Notes: generated by a model not told the origin, from the sequence alone. DNA of 64,000 nt from Hathewaya proteolytica DSM 3090 (GCF_900142225.1 NZ_FRAD01000004.1:124001-188000), one strand, 5' to 3'; numbered from the stretch's first letter, positions 18,590 through 28,582 are shown. Made by a program: numbers and translations.

Positions 18590-18900
18590 TTTGTCTTTCT
18601 ATTAATTAATTTACCCAACCAAATTTAATAGATACTACGTCCTTAGTGCATAATTGGTTACATTATATGTAAATCTTTATACTATGCATTTCTGCTAAGT
18701 CGTGTGCAGTTTGTCTAGTGGATAGATAAAGTGTAAGGTAATAAGTTTATTTACTTTAAACTTTTGATATTCTAGACTGTATGAATCATCAAAAGCCCAT
18801 TGCTTAAGAGGAATATGGGTGGAATAAATAAGAATAGTTGTTTAACAAATTTATTTTGGTATTGAATATATAAAAGTAAATAAGTTATATTTGAATTCAT
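18590..18900 (-). pseudogene. degenerate transposase remnant
   Basis: On the minus strand GGAGG precedes an ATG at 18900 and 42 codons starting MNSNITYLLLYIQYQNKF. After a stop at 18772-18774 the text continues in shifting frames with STRQTAHDLAEMH and VTNYALRT, which resemble the helix-turn-helix part of a clostridial DDE transposase. Several frameshifts and stops show it is dead. No clear terminal inverted repeats were found. Confidence 0.4.
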
Positions 18901-19028
18901 GACAATGACCTCCTTTATGTTGTTTTTTGTTTTTCGATGATTCAATTATAATAGAAAAAAGAGGGTTATTGTTTTTTTACTCAAAAAAACCTGGTAACCC
19001 TTGATATATAAAGAAAAGGTAAAAAATA

Positions 19029-19050
19029 TAATGTGAAAAACTTTACACTA
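19029..19050 (+). promoter_or_regulatory. 22-bp operator-like palindrome, site 1
   Basis: TAATGTGAA, four bases, TTTACACTA. It matches 20 of 22 positions of the perfect palindrome at 58733-58754, and both end 25 nt before a start codon. It overlaps a TATAAT (19027-19032). Confidence 0.6.
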
Positions 19051-19075
19051 ACAATTATAAAGGAGAAGGTTGAAG

Positions 19076-20629
19076 ATGAAGATACATTCAATGAAAGTTA
19101 AAAATTTCAGAGGGTACAGTAACGAAGTAGAAATATTTTTTAATGATTTAACTGTGTTTGTAGGAAAAAATGATATTGGAAAATCTACGATACTAGAAGC
19201 TTTGGATATATTTTTTAATGATGGAAAAGGAGTAGTCAAATTAGAGAAATCTGATGTTAATATTCAAGAACAGAGACAGGTAAATCAAGAAACAATAATT
19301 ACAATTTGTTTTAAAAATTTACCAGAAAGAATTATTATTGATTCGACTGTAGAAACGACATTAGAAAAAGAATATTTACTGAATGAAGATGGATTTTTAG
19401 AAGTTGAAAAGAAATATAAAAATGGTGGAACTCCAAAAGTTTTTATAAGGGCAAGACATCCAACAAATGTTAAATGTACAGAATTATTATTGAAGAAAAA
19501 TACGGAGTTAAAAAAAATTGTGCAGACAGAAGGAATAACTTGTAATAATCAAACTGTAAATTCTCTTTTGAGAAAAGCGATTTGGGAACATTATTCTCAA
19601 GAACTTAATTTAGAAGAAATAGAAATAGATGCATCCAAGGAAGATGCAAAAAAAATATGGGATAAATTATCTACATATTTGCCAATTTACTCGCTGTTTC
19701 AATCCGATAGAAAAAATAGTGATGGCGATAATGAGGTTCAAGATCCATTAAAAGAAGCTGTGAAACAAATTCTAGCCGATGAGAAACTTCAAAATACTCT
19801 TATAAATATAGCAAATGAAGTACAAACAAAGCTTCAAGAAGTAGCTAACAGAACACTAGATAAGCTAAGAGATATGGATTCTGATATTGCAAATAGCCTT
19901 AATCCTGTTATTCCAACAGCTCAAAGTCTGAAATGGCAAGATGTGTTTAAGGGAGTATCGATATCGGGGGATGAAGATATTCCAATTAATAAAAGAGGTA
20001 GTGGTGTTAAGAGACTAATTTTATTAAACTTTTTTAGAGGGGAAGTTGAAAGAAGATTTAACGAAGGTGATAATACTGGAGTTATTTATGCAATAGAAGA
20101 ACCAGAGACATCTCAACATACAGATAATCAAAGAAAATTAATTGATGCCTTAAAAGTCTTGGCTAAAGCTGCAAATGTACAGGTAATCTTAACAACTCAT
20201 AGTGCATTTATAGTTAAACAGCTCGATTTTGCTAATTTAAGAATGATAATTAATAATCAAGGTTGCAAAGAAATTATTAATGTTTTACCAGGTCAACTTC
20301 AATATCCATCTTTAAATGAAGTTAATTATGTAGCATTTAATGAGGTTACGGAAGAATATCATGATGAACTATACTCATATATAGAATTTCAAGGTTGGAA
20401 AAATAATTATATTACAGGTAAACCAACACGCTTATATCATCGCCAAAAATCAGATGGTAGTATTAATGAGGAACAAAAAATTTTGACAGAATATATAAGA
20501 CATCAAATTCATCATCCAGAAAATCATCACAATGTAAGGTATACCATTGAGGAACTTAAGCAATCAATTGATGAAATGAGAGATTTTGTAAATAATATTG
20601 CTACGACACAATCAATAAGTGAGCCTTAA
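19076..20629 (+). CDS. AAA/OLD-type ATPase with an unrecognised C-terminal domain
   Basis: 517 residues from ATG 19076 with GGAG about ten bases before. The N terminus is typical of OLD-family/RecF-like ATPases: FRGYSNEVEIFFNDLTVFVG, Walker A GKNDIGKST, and later GSGVKRLILL (signature-like), IYAIEEPETSQH (Walker B) and VILTTHSAF. There is no Toprim domain, so it is shorter than classical OLD nucleases. The last 110 or so residues form a separate domain with EYIRHQIHHPEN, an R-x4-H arrangement seen in HEPN ribonucleases. It is a single-gene unit with its own operator and terminator in a defence-rich island. A role in phage defence is inference. Confidence 0.75.
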   Translation: MKIHSMKVKNFRGYSNEVEIFFNDLTVFVGKNDIGKSTILEALDIFFNDGKGVVKLEKSDVNIQEQRQVNQETIITICFKNLPERIIIDSTVETTLEKEYLLNEDGFLEVEKKYKNGGTPKVFIRARHPTNVKCTELLLKKNTELKKIVQTEGITCNNQTVNSLLRKAIWEHYSQELNLEEIEIDASKEDAKKIWDKLSTYLPIYSLFQSDRKNSDGDNEVQDPLKEAVKQILADEKLQNTLINIANEVQTKLQEVANRTLDKLRDMDSDIANSLNPVIPTAQSLKWQDVFKGVSISGDEDIPINKRGSGVKRLILLNFFRGEVERRFNEGDNTGVIYAIEEPETSQHTDNQRKLIDALKVLAKAANVQVILTTHSAFIVKQLDFANLRMIINNQGCKEIINVLPGQLQYPSLNEVNYVAFNEVTEEYHDELYSYIEFQGWKNNYITGKPTRLYHRQKSDGSINEEQKILTEYIRHQIHHPENHHNVRYTIEELKQSIDEMRDFVNNIATTQSISEP

Positions 20630-20645
20630 TTATATTTTAGAGCAA

Positions 20646-20676
20646 AAACCACAGAAAATGTCTGTGGCGTGTTTTT
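20646..20676 (+). terminator. intrinsic terminator of the AAA ATPase gene
   Basis: CCACAG, seven bases, CTGTGG, then CGTGTTTTT. Confidence 0.75.
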
Positions 20677-20830
20677 AGTTTGCAAAGCATGGGCGGAATC
20701 TAATTGGTAAAAGTCCTTAATGAATCTTGGTAGTGGAAAATTTATGACCGAAGGCATGTGAGGTGAAATTTTAGGAAAGCCGTAGGTAACCCACTAGTCT
20801 GTTTATCAGAAACCACATTAGACATTAATT

Positions 20831-21150
20831 ATGGATAATAATAGGTTCGCACGTATAAAATGATTGTAAGTATACCACCGAAACTAAGTGTGGAGCAATT
20901 TATGGAATATTTAAAAGGGAAGAGTTCCTTGATGAGTTTTGATAGACATGCAAACTTAAAATATAAGTATGGAAATAGACAGTTTTGGTGTAAAGGATAT
21001 TATGTTGATACAGTTGCCAGGAATAAAAAAATAATAGAAGAGTATATAAAAAATCAAATACAAGAAGACATAGCATATGAGCAGATAAGTCTGAAACAAT
21101 ATATAGCCTGTTTACGGGTGGCGATGATTTCCATTGATATCTACTAGTTC
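20831..21150 (+). pseudogene. IS200-type TnpA remnant, internally deleted
   Basis: The sequence begins ATG GAT AAT AAT (MDNN, the usual IS200 start), then jumps to the region just after the HUH motif: IVSIPPKLSVEQFMEYLKGKSS, FWCKGYYVDTVARN, EYIKNQIQED, QISLKQY. About 60 codons carrying most of the N terminus are gone, and the HVH metal-binding motif is frame-broken at 20851-20862. The catalytic tyrosine region is still present. It cannot be active. The preceding 20680-20830 holds no gene; it may be the element's leader. Confidence 0.75.
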
Positions 21151-21435
21151 ATTTATTACATCATTTTTTTCTGATATTTCATTCTTAACTACACGTTTTT
21201 CATCTAGCACCTCACATTTATTTAGTTGTGATGAGATTATACCAGACTTTAGGTGTAGGATGTATTCAAATATCAATCATACTTTAAAGAGTATATATAC
21301 GTAAGCTAAAAATGTACTAAAAAATTGCAAAAGCATTTTAGGATGAATAAAAAGATAGAATATACGGATAAAGCTGCAAAGAAAAAGGAATTAACGCAGA
21401 GGGCAAATGATTAAATTCTTGCCCAAGAGGTTAAA

Positions 21436-21596
21436 TAAAAATGGCTATAGAATTATAAAAGTAACCCCAAAATACTAAATATCTAGTTTTGTCGAAATAG
21501 TTAAAAAAATAGAATAAAGGCTTACAATTATTGTAGGAGGAATAAAATCAGATGCATTACAATTGAATTCAAGGTAATAAACATACTTTTTGTTTT
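21436..21596 (+). repeat. direct repeat DR1, copy 2
   Basis: Second copy of 18031-18192, with about a dozen substitutions clustered at its left end and near identity from 21483 onward. It ends exactly where the brxL remnant begins. A shorter match (GTACTAAAAAATTGCAA) precedes both copies, at about 17650 and 21310. Confidence 0.85.
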
Positions 21597-23408
21597 TTAT
21601 GGTTGATGTTGACCTTAATAAAGATATGTACATTGGTTCCTTAAATACAGCAGGGTAAAGGACATTCTTGTAGATGAGGAATGGATTAGAAAATATAAGG
21701 GGTTACTTGAGGGTGGAATGTGGGGACTGTTTGGTCTTGAAAGAAATAAGGAAAGTTCAAGATATCCCGTAATGATAGGAAAGTTCAGGGCTATGCAAGT
21801 ATCTGCTGATGAAATGGATGATTTTATAGCAAAAAGAGCTGAATTTACAAGGGATGAGTGGTTAGACCTTCTAATCAATAGTATAGGTTTAAATCCTGAA
21901 AAGTTTGATTTTAGACAGGAATTGCTTATTTTGTTGAGAGTCATTCCACATTGTGAAACAAATTATAACCTCATTGAGTTAGGACCTAGTGAAACAGGTA
22001 AATCATATACATAGAATGAGCTTTCTCCATATAGTTTGCTGTTGCGGGTGGAAAGGCTACGGTTCTTGTATTATTTTATAATCTCACTAAAAAAGAAGTT
22101 GGACTTGTTGGTACATGGGATGTTGTATCATTTGACGAGGTTGCAAATGTTAAGTTTAATGACCCTCAAGGTCCTGCAATGTTGCAAACATATATGGGGC
22201 CTGGTAATTTTGCTAGAAATAACATGAGAGTTGAGGGGAAAGTCTTAATAGTATTTATTGGAAATATTAATAATCAATTTCAAAAATGGGGACAAGGTGG
22301 AAACCTATTTATGACACTTGCTGATGAGTTGCAGACACCAACAATCATTGATAGATTTCACTACTATTTGCCTGGTTGGGAAATGGCAAAAATGAAGACT
22401 GAAAATTACTCCTCAGATTATGAGTCTATATCTGATTACTTTTCAAAGATTTTGCATGACTTTAGAAAAAGAGGATATGCAGATATTATGGACTAGTATT
22501 TTGTGTTGGATAATAGTTTGAGTGGTAGAGACACAAAGGCCATAAAGAAAACAATGTCAGGTATTCTTAAGCTTATTCATCCAGATATGGATGTTACTAA
22601 AGAAGAAATTCAAGAGTACCTTGAATTTGCCATGGAAGGAGGAATGAGAGTGAAAGAGCAACTCAAGAGAAGAGGAGGCTTAGAATTCTTTGGAGTAAAC
22701 TTTAGAAATGTAGATAAAGAAACTCAAATGGCAAAACAAATATTCCTCAAAGAAATGGTTAGTGGTGTGGGAAGTATGATTGCTCCTTTGGATATTGGTG
22801 AAGTTTATACTGTAATTACTAAGGATGAAAGAATGTTCCCAGTTAAAATTGAAACTAATTTGATTGTTGGTGGAGGGACATACTAAATTACAGGTAGACC
22901 TAGTGCTGAAACCAAAGAAACAATTAATAATATTTAAAATTATATGAAATTAAATTCTGGCAATATGGGTATATAAAATATCATTGAAGAAAATACTTTT
23001 GCTACACAATTAATTGAAGAAAATACTTCTGGTGGAAACCAAGAAATTGGAGCTACATGCTATTTAAGTATGATTTTTGTTTTCCTTAAGAAACCAATAA
23101 AGAGTTTACAGTCATTCTTGGAAGCAGGACTATAAACGGAAATCTTGTTAAGACAACAAATTTGTATGAAAAACTGGAATATATTGTCGAACAAGTGCAA
23201 AGTCGGTATATGTTCCGATTGCTAATCAACCGGATACAATAACAATGCCAGGGGATATTTGGAGTAAGTTATCTATTTTCTTTTATGGAAGTGCAGAAGA
23301 CTTGATGAGGAAGGTTTTTGAATTGGAGTAGGAGAAGCATATCCAAGAAGTATCAATTACTACGGAAGGTACTCAGAAAGATGTAAAAAATCTATTGAAC
23401 TTTAGATG
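21597..23408 (+). pseudogene. brxL: BrxL (BREX Lon-like protein) pseudogene
   Basis: Broken frames translate, in order, into one protein: YIGSLN; KYKGLLEGGMWGLFGLE; LIELGPSETGKSYT (Walker A); GLVGTWDVVSFDEVAN (Walker B region); a segment ending LPGWEMAKMKTENY; RGGLEFFGVNF; and the Lon-type C terminus around FFYGSAEDLMRKVF. This is the BrxL/Lon-like ATPase family. Stops or frameshifts lie near 21655, 22013, 22220, 22495, 22884, 22937, 22975 and 23330, and the N terminus is missing where DR1 starts. No other BREX gene is present. Confidence 0.8.
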
Positions 23409-23503
23409 ATTTATATGAATATACGGAATGGATTCGATGCCTAAGCAGATACTGTATGTGTTAGTTTACTCATAAATGTAAATGATGGAGAGGAGGTTTA
23501 TTC

Positions 23504-25549
23504 GTGATTTTATCGGATAATGAAACAAGAATTGATCGTTTTAATAATATGGCAATAGCGAAAACAATTGTATCAATTATAAAAGAAAATAATGAATCCA
23601 TTTCAATTGGCGTACATGGAGATTGGGGTGCAGGAAAATCAAGCGTACTTGCAATGGTTGAAGATGAAATAAAAAAAACAAGTGATACAGGTGAAAATGG
23701 TGTGGAAGATGATGTATCAGATTATTGTGTAATACGATTTAATAGTTGGCAATATCAAGGGTTTGAAGATGCTAAAATTGCTCTTATGAGAGCAATAGTG
23801 TGTCAGTTGGAAGAGGTAGCAAAGGTATATCTGAAACATCATCCAATTGAGAACGGAATTAAGGAAATTAAAGATATTGGTAAAAGATTATGGAAAAATC
23901 TTGATAAGTTAAGTATGGCAAAAAATATGGGGAAAATAGGAGTTTCCCTGGCCACTGGAACAGCTCCATTAGCAATAATGGAAGGGATTATTAGTACAAT
24001 AAAAGGTGGTGTAACGGATGAGGAGAAAGCAAGCAATGCAATAGAAAAAATTGGCAGTTTGATCGATGATTCTAAAGAAGAAACATCTGGTTATAGTGAA
24101 ATGGAAGACTTTAGAAAAAACTTTAAGGAACTATTTGAAAAAGCACATATTAAGAAAATCGTTGTGCTTATTGATGATTTGGATCGATGCTTGCCAAAGG
24201 TTGCAATTGAAACTCTAGAAGCAGTGCGAATCTTTTTAACATTGGAAAATACTGCATTTATAATTGCTGCCGATGATGCAATGATTAGATATTCGGTAAA
24301 AGAGTATTTCCCGAGAGTTATAGAAGAACAAAATGATAAACAAGATTCTATTACAAAGAAAGAATATAATAATTTTGCAGATAAGTATTTAGAAAAATTG
24401 ATACAGGTACCATTACATATTCCTAGAATTGGAATTGCTGAAGCACAGCTTTATATTATGCTTTTAATGATAGAATCAGAATTGGGTGAAACAAAAGAGT
24501 TAAAAGAATTAAATAATGAAGTAATAAGCAAGCTTCATAAGCCGTGGGCATTGGAACAGCTTTCGACAGAAGAAATAAAAAATTCATTAAGTGAAAAATA
24601 TTATGAAGCAATAGAGAATGTTAAAATTGCAAAAAACATTGATAAAATATTGGCTGAACACACGGGTGGTAATCCTAGAAATATAAAGAGATTCATTAAT
24701 ATGCTCTTATTAAGAACTGAAATTGCAAGAAATAGAGGATTTGATCCAAGCGAATTGAAGATGGGAATATTAGCCAAGATGATGTTAATTGAACAATATA
24801 ATAATGACTTTTATAAAGCATTGGCAGATGAATTGGATGAAGAAGGTCATTGCAAAGCTTTTAATAGTATTTCGGATATAGAAACAGACGGGGCTAAAAT
24901 AGATGATAAGGAGAAAGAGGAGGGAAAGAACGTAAAGATAAAAAAAGAAATCAAGAAAGTTGATAAATTAATCGATAAGGAAGATAAGTCGTCTATTATT
25001 GTAAGAAATGAACAGTTTATAGTTTTTTTGCAACAAGATGATATAAAGAAATGGATGCAGATAGAGCCATCGTTAGTTGATATTGACCTGAGACCATACT
25101 ATTTTGCCTGTACCGAAAGAATAGATTTCTTCTTTAGTAGTTCAGAAGAACGTTTAAGAGAACTAGTTTCGGTTGTTCGGGCAGGAACATTTAGTACATC
25201 AAGTAAAAAGGAAGAAATTATTGCACTTAATTTTTCTGGTGCAAAAAAATTATTTAACATAGTATCTCAGGATGTATTTATTAGAGATTTATCAGATAAT
25301 AAACCACCAAGAAGTGTAGAAGGTATTAGATGCTTGGTAGAATATCGTCCCGAACTTCAAGATAATCTTGTAAATTTCTTATTAACTTTGCCATTTAATA
25401 AATTAGGAATATGGGCTGTTGGAGGTTGGGATTCTTGTATTCCAAAAACATCAAGTGTTCGTGGAGAATTGAATTTATTCTTTAAAAAAGTTGAAGAGAG
25501 CACTACAGATCTTATTATAAAAAATGCGGCAAAAGGCGCACAGAGGTGA
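23504..25549 (+). CDS. qatA: QatA: KAP-family P-loop NTPase of the Qat anti-phage system
   Basis: 681 residues. GTG 23504 follows GGAGAGGAGG. Walker A GDWGAGKSS lies near 40-48 and the KAP Walker B KIVVLIDDLDRCLP near 216-229. A hydrophobic stretch (about 145-170) sits between the two, as in KAP NTPases that insert segments in the P-loop domain. The middle holds GGNPRNIKRFINM, the usual KAP sensor region. It is first in a tight four-gene operon matching qatABCD. The system restricts phages; the mechanism is not settled. Intact, unlike its upstream neighbours. Confidence 0.9.
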   Translation: MILSDNETRIDRFNNMAIAKTIVSIIKENNESISIGVHGDWGAGKSSVLAMVEDEIKKTSDTGENGVEDDVSDYCVIRFNSWQYQGFEDAKIALMRAIVCQLEEVAKVYLKHHPIENGIKEIKDIGKRLWKNLDKLSMAKNMGKIGVSLATGTAPLAIMEGIISTIKGGVTDEEKASNAIEKIGSLIDDSKEETSGYSEMEDFRKNFKELFEKAHIKKIVVLIDDLDRCLPKVAIETLEAVRIFLTLENTAFIIAADDAMIRYSVKEYFPRVIEEQNDKQDSITKKEYNNFADKYLEKLIQVPLHIPRIGIAEAQLYIMLLMIESELGETKELKELNNEVISKLHKPWALEQLSTEEIKNSLSEKYYEAIENVKIAKNIDKILAEHTGGNPRNIKRFINMLLLRTEIARNRGFDPSELKMGILAKMMLIEQYNNDFYKALADELDEEGHCKAFNSISDIETDGAKIDDKEKEEGKNVKIKKEIKKVDKLIDKEDKSSIIVRNEQFIVFLQQDDIKKWMQIEPSLVDIDLRPYYFACTERIDFFFSSSEERLRELVSVVRAGTFSTSSKKEEIIALNFSGAKKLFNIVSQDVFIRDLSDNKPPRSVEGIRCLVEYRPELQDNLVNFLLTLPFNKLGIWAVGGWDSCIPKTSSVRGELNLFFKKVEESTTDLIIKNAAKGAQR

Positions 25550-25555
25550 TAGTAT

Positions 25556-26368
25556 ATGGGAACATCTACAAGAAACAAAGGACAGTCAGGACATACTCCT
25601 TTAGTCCCATCATGGTTAGAAGGAGATGACACTAACGGAAATGAGGGACAAAATGTTGGTGGAAATATGCCAATTCCACCAGAAGGAGATGTTAATAGAT
25701 TTACAGCTCCTAGAGGAACATTTACAAGATATTTGTCGAGCGGTGGACGCGATGGAAGTTTTATGCGAAGTAGTATTTCACAATATGTTAGTCATTCACT
25801 AGGTGGAAGTTCTAGAGCCACAACAAGATTGGGTGCTGCTCGCCATAGTACTGCCCGATTATATAATGTATTAAGTTCATTGTCTAGGAATGGTGGAGTT
25901 AGTGAAGTAGCACATCAGTTATCAATTGATAATTTAGAAGGATTATCCGCATCTAGTTTTTTTACAAATATTTCTTCGTTTGTCTGTCCAGATGGAGGTC
26001 CTAATGATGAAGGGATGGCGAGATCAGCATACTTTGATACTATAGCAGAGAATCCAATCTTAAATGAAAAGAAAATAGAAGAGCTTACGGCTCAAGATTG
26101 TATGACAGTTCTGCAAAAGTATATGTGTAAGGTAATTATGGAACATATTAAGAATGATATTGCAAATAAAATAATCATTCTACCCAATGATATTGATGAA
26201 ATTTCACGTATAGAAGGTTCAGTGGAACAGTTGATCCAGCAAAGTGTTTCTGATGCATTTGCTGAAGTGCAACAAAATAGTGCCCAGATGACAAATATTA
26301 AGGCTGAACAAATAACGGATTCTGTGTATAAGAAAACTTATGATATTTTGGAAGGTCAAGGTGAGTAA
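25556..26368 (+). CDS. qatB: QatB: Qat anti-phage system protein
   Basis: 270 residues. It starts six bases after qatA, with AGAGGTGA as ribosome site. The N terminus is disordered-looking and glycine/serine/proline-rich (LVPSWLEGDD, TAPRGTFTRYLSSGGRDG), followed by a helical C-terminal half. This layout is characteristic of QatB, which is needed for defence and works with the other Qat proteins. No enzymatic motif is seen. Identification relies partly on position between the KAP NTPase and the QueC-like protein. Confidence 0.85.
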   Translation: MGTSTRNKGQSGHTPLVPSWLEGDDTNGNEGQNVGGNMPIPPEGDVNRFTAPRGTFTRYLSSGGRDGSFMRSSISQYVSHSLGGSSRATTRLGAARHSTARLYNVLSSLSRNGGVSEVAHQLSIDNLEGLSASSFFTNISSFVCPDGGPNDEGMARSAYFDTIAENPILNEKKIEELTAQDCMTVLQKYMCKVIMEHIKNDIANKIIILPNDIDEISRIEGSVEQLIQQSVSDAFAEVQQNSAQMTNIKAEQITDSVYKKTYDILEGQGE

Positions 26369-26370
26369 AA

Positions 26371-27687
26371 ATGTATAGATATCATTTAATTGCCTCATTT
26401 TCGAAAGAACAACGTGCTATCGAAGATAAATATATTCCTGAATCAAGCATAATAGAAGTGTCACTTCCTATGAGAAAATCAAATGGACGTTTTCGATATG
26501 GTCTTCAAACGATGGTTAATGAACTTCAAAAAGCAGATATTTATCCATCTGAAAGTGGGTTTGATGCAATAATAATAGGATTAATGGTATATATTGCAGA
26601 TATGAAAATATCAAGAAGAAAACAATCTCAAGATTCATGGACAAGAGAAATTATACTTTCTATACCTGTATATGATAACAGATGGCTGGATAAGAGAAAA
26701 ACGATTGAAAGAATGCTAAGATTTTTGACTGGTGATATATGGGTAATAGATTTTTGTAAGAGAGAAGAAAGATTTTCAGTCAATGATAAAGAAAAGAATC
26801 GTACAGACAGTTATAGATTTGCATCATTGTTTTCTGGTGGAATGGATAGTCTCATTGCGACTATAAATTATATGGAGCAAGGTCAACAAACTCTATTGAT
26901 TAGCCACGCAGGAGAACCAAGAGTTAGAAAATGGCAAACTGATTTATTAAAAATATTGGATGAAGAGTATTCAAGTGTTTCGCATGATAATGCGTATTTG
27001 TGGACAAATTTAAGTGATATTGAGTTGCCAGAGGCTGATGAAGACAAAAATCAAAGAAGTAGATCCTTTTTGTTTATCGCTATTGCAATATGTGCAATGA
27101 GTGGAACAAAAGGGTGTAATCATTTATATATGCCAGAGAATGGATTAATAGCATTGAATGTTCCTCTTGATAGTACTCGAATTGGTTCTCACAGTACGAG
27201 AACCACACACCCTTTTTATTTAAAATTATGGAATGAAATCAGTATGAGTATTTTTGGCTTTTCTATTTCAAATCCGTATTGGAATAAAACGAAGGGAGAA
27301 ATGGCTGCAATTGGAAAATCATATTCATGTTCTTCTGTAAATAATGCCAATATTCGTAGTGGTCATTCGCAGCATTGCGGTCATTGTTTACCGTGTATTA
27401 TTAGACGAGCAGCAATGTATCATGCTTTTGGAAAGAATGATCCTTCGGAATACTTATATTCAGATATATATGCAATTGAGAGTAATCGTGGATTGGTTGG
27501 AGAACAATTGCGTTCTTTCCAGTATGCAATACAGAAACTAAGACAGAATCCAAATTCGGAAAAAATTTTGATTCATAAGACAGGCCCTCTTGATGCCAAT
27601 GAGGAATATTTAGTTGAACTTTCTGATATTTATTATCGAGGACTTATGGAAGTGGACAAATGGATTCAAGCGAATAAGGAGAAGTGA
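26371..27687 (+). CDS. qatC: QatC: QueC-like protein of the Qat system
   Basis: 438 residues starting two bases after qatB. The PP-loop ATPase motif LFSGGMDSLIATI is near 152-164, and a QueC-like zinc site is formed by CSSVNNA and HCGHCLPCIIRR (about 311-348). QueC makes preQ0, but QatC is longer, with an extra N-terminal domain of about 145 residues, and acts in defence, perhaps on a nucleobase or protein target. Stop and next start are separated by one base. Confidence 0.9.
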   Translation: MYRYHLIASFSKEQRAIEDKYIPESSIIEVSLPMRKSNGRFRYGLQTMVNELQKADIYPSESGFDAIIIGLMVYIADMKISRRKQSQDSWTREIILSIPVYDNRWLDKRKTIERMLRFLTGDIWVIDFCKREERFSVNDKEKNRTDSYRFASLFSGGMDSLIATINYMEQGQQTLLISHAGEPRVRKWQTDLLKILDEEYSSVSHDNAYLWTNLSDIELPEADEDKNQRSRSFLFIAIAICAMSGTKGCNHLYMPENGLIALNVPLDSTRIGSHSTRTTHPFYLKLWNEISMSIFGFSISNPYWNKTKGEMAAIGKSYSCSSVNNANIRSGHSQHCGHCLPCIIRRAAMYHAFGKNDPSEYLYSDIYAIESNRGLVGEQLRSFQYAIQKLRQNPNSEKILIHKTGPLDANEEYLVELSDIYYRGLMEVDKWIQANKEK

Positions 27688-27688
27688 T

Positions 27689-28429
27689 ATGTTAGTTGAT
27701 ACTCATTTTCACCTTGATTTGATGGAGAATATGCAATTGTTAATAAAGCAAGTTAAAGATGCAAATATTGGAATTATAGCTGTTGGGACAACACCATTGG
27801 CTTATAGACAAGAAATCAAGTTTATCAATGAAAATAGAAATTTTATTAAAGTTGGACTGGGATTACATCCTCAGTTAGTGGAACAAAGAAGTCAAGAAAT
27901 TGATTTATTTTTACAATTATCACAAGAAGCTAAATATATTGGGGAAGTTGGATTGGATTTTAATAAAGACTATGGGAAATCGAAGATGATGCAAATCGAT
28001 TGTTTTCGGGAAATTGCAAGAAAATGTGCTATAGAAGGGGAAAAAGTATTATCGATTCACAGTGTGAAGGCGTCAAAAGTTGCTATTGAAATACTACAAG
28101 AAGAGAAAGTCTTTAATAATTGTAAATGTATCTTTCACTGGTTTACAGGAAGTGTATCAGAGAGAAAATTAGCTATAAGTAATGGCGCGTATTTTTCTAT
28201 TAATCCTAAGATGTTACAAACAAAAGGTGGAAAGGATTTAATATGCAATATTCCTGAAGATAGAATATTATTAGAGACAGATGCACCTTTTACCATGAAA
28301 TGCAATTCTGTGGAAGATTTAGATAAAGAATTAAATAGAATTGCAAGAGGAATTTGTAGTATACGAAATGAGGATGTAATTTCGCAAATTGAGGATAATT
28401 CTATGAGAATATTTGAGAATAACCAATAG
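27689..28429 (+). CDS. qatD: QatD: TatD-family metal-dependent nuclease
   Basis: 246 residues from ATG 27689, which directly follows the qatC stop with AAGGAGAAG just before. TatD metal ligands are present: HFH near 6-8, EVGLD near 91, histidines in LSIHSVK and IFHWFTG, and the final aspartate in LLETDAPF. It is the nuclease effector of the Qat system. The short 28430-28582 stretch after it holds nothing clear. Confidence 0.9.
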   Translation: MLVDTHFHLDLMENMQLLIKQVKDANIGIIAVGTTPLAYRQEIKFINENRNFIKVGLGLHPQLVEQRSQEIDLFLQLSQEAKYIGEVGLDFNKDYGKSKMMQIDCFREIARKCAIEGEKVLSIHSVKASKVAIEILQEEKVFNNCKCIFHWFTGSVSERKLAISNGAYFSINPKMLQTKGGKDLICNIPEDRILLETDAPFTMKCNSVEDLDKELNRIARGICSIRNEDVISQIEDNSMRIFENNQ

Positions 28430-28582
28430 TATTAGAATTAGTCAAATTACCCAAAGTGGATTCAATTTTGAAACTCGAGTTGAAGCTTTACTAATAAAAA
28501 GGAAAAGTAAGGTTTAAATTGTAAGTCTTAAAAGATGAGAAAAATGATTATATTTATATGCAAATTAATTGGAGGCGATTAA

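Noticed and set aside
27614..27688. Longer N terminus for QatD inside qatC
   Set aside because: The upstream part overlaps qatC in another frame; ATG 27689 has a proper ribosome site and begins the conserved DTHFH motif.
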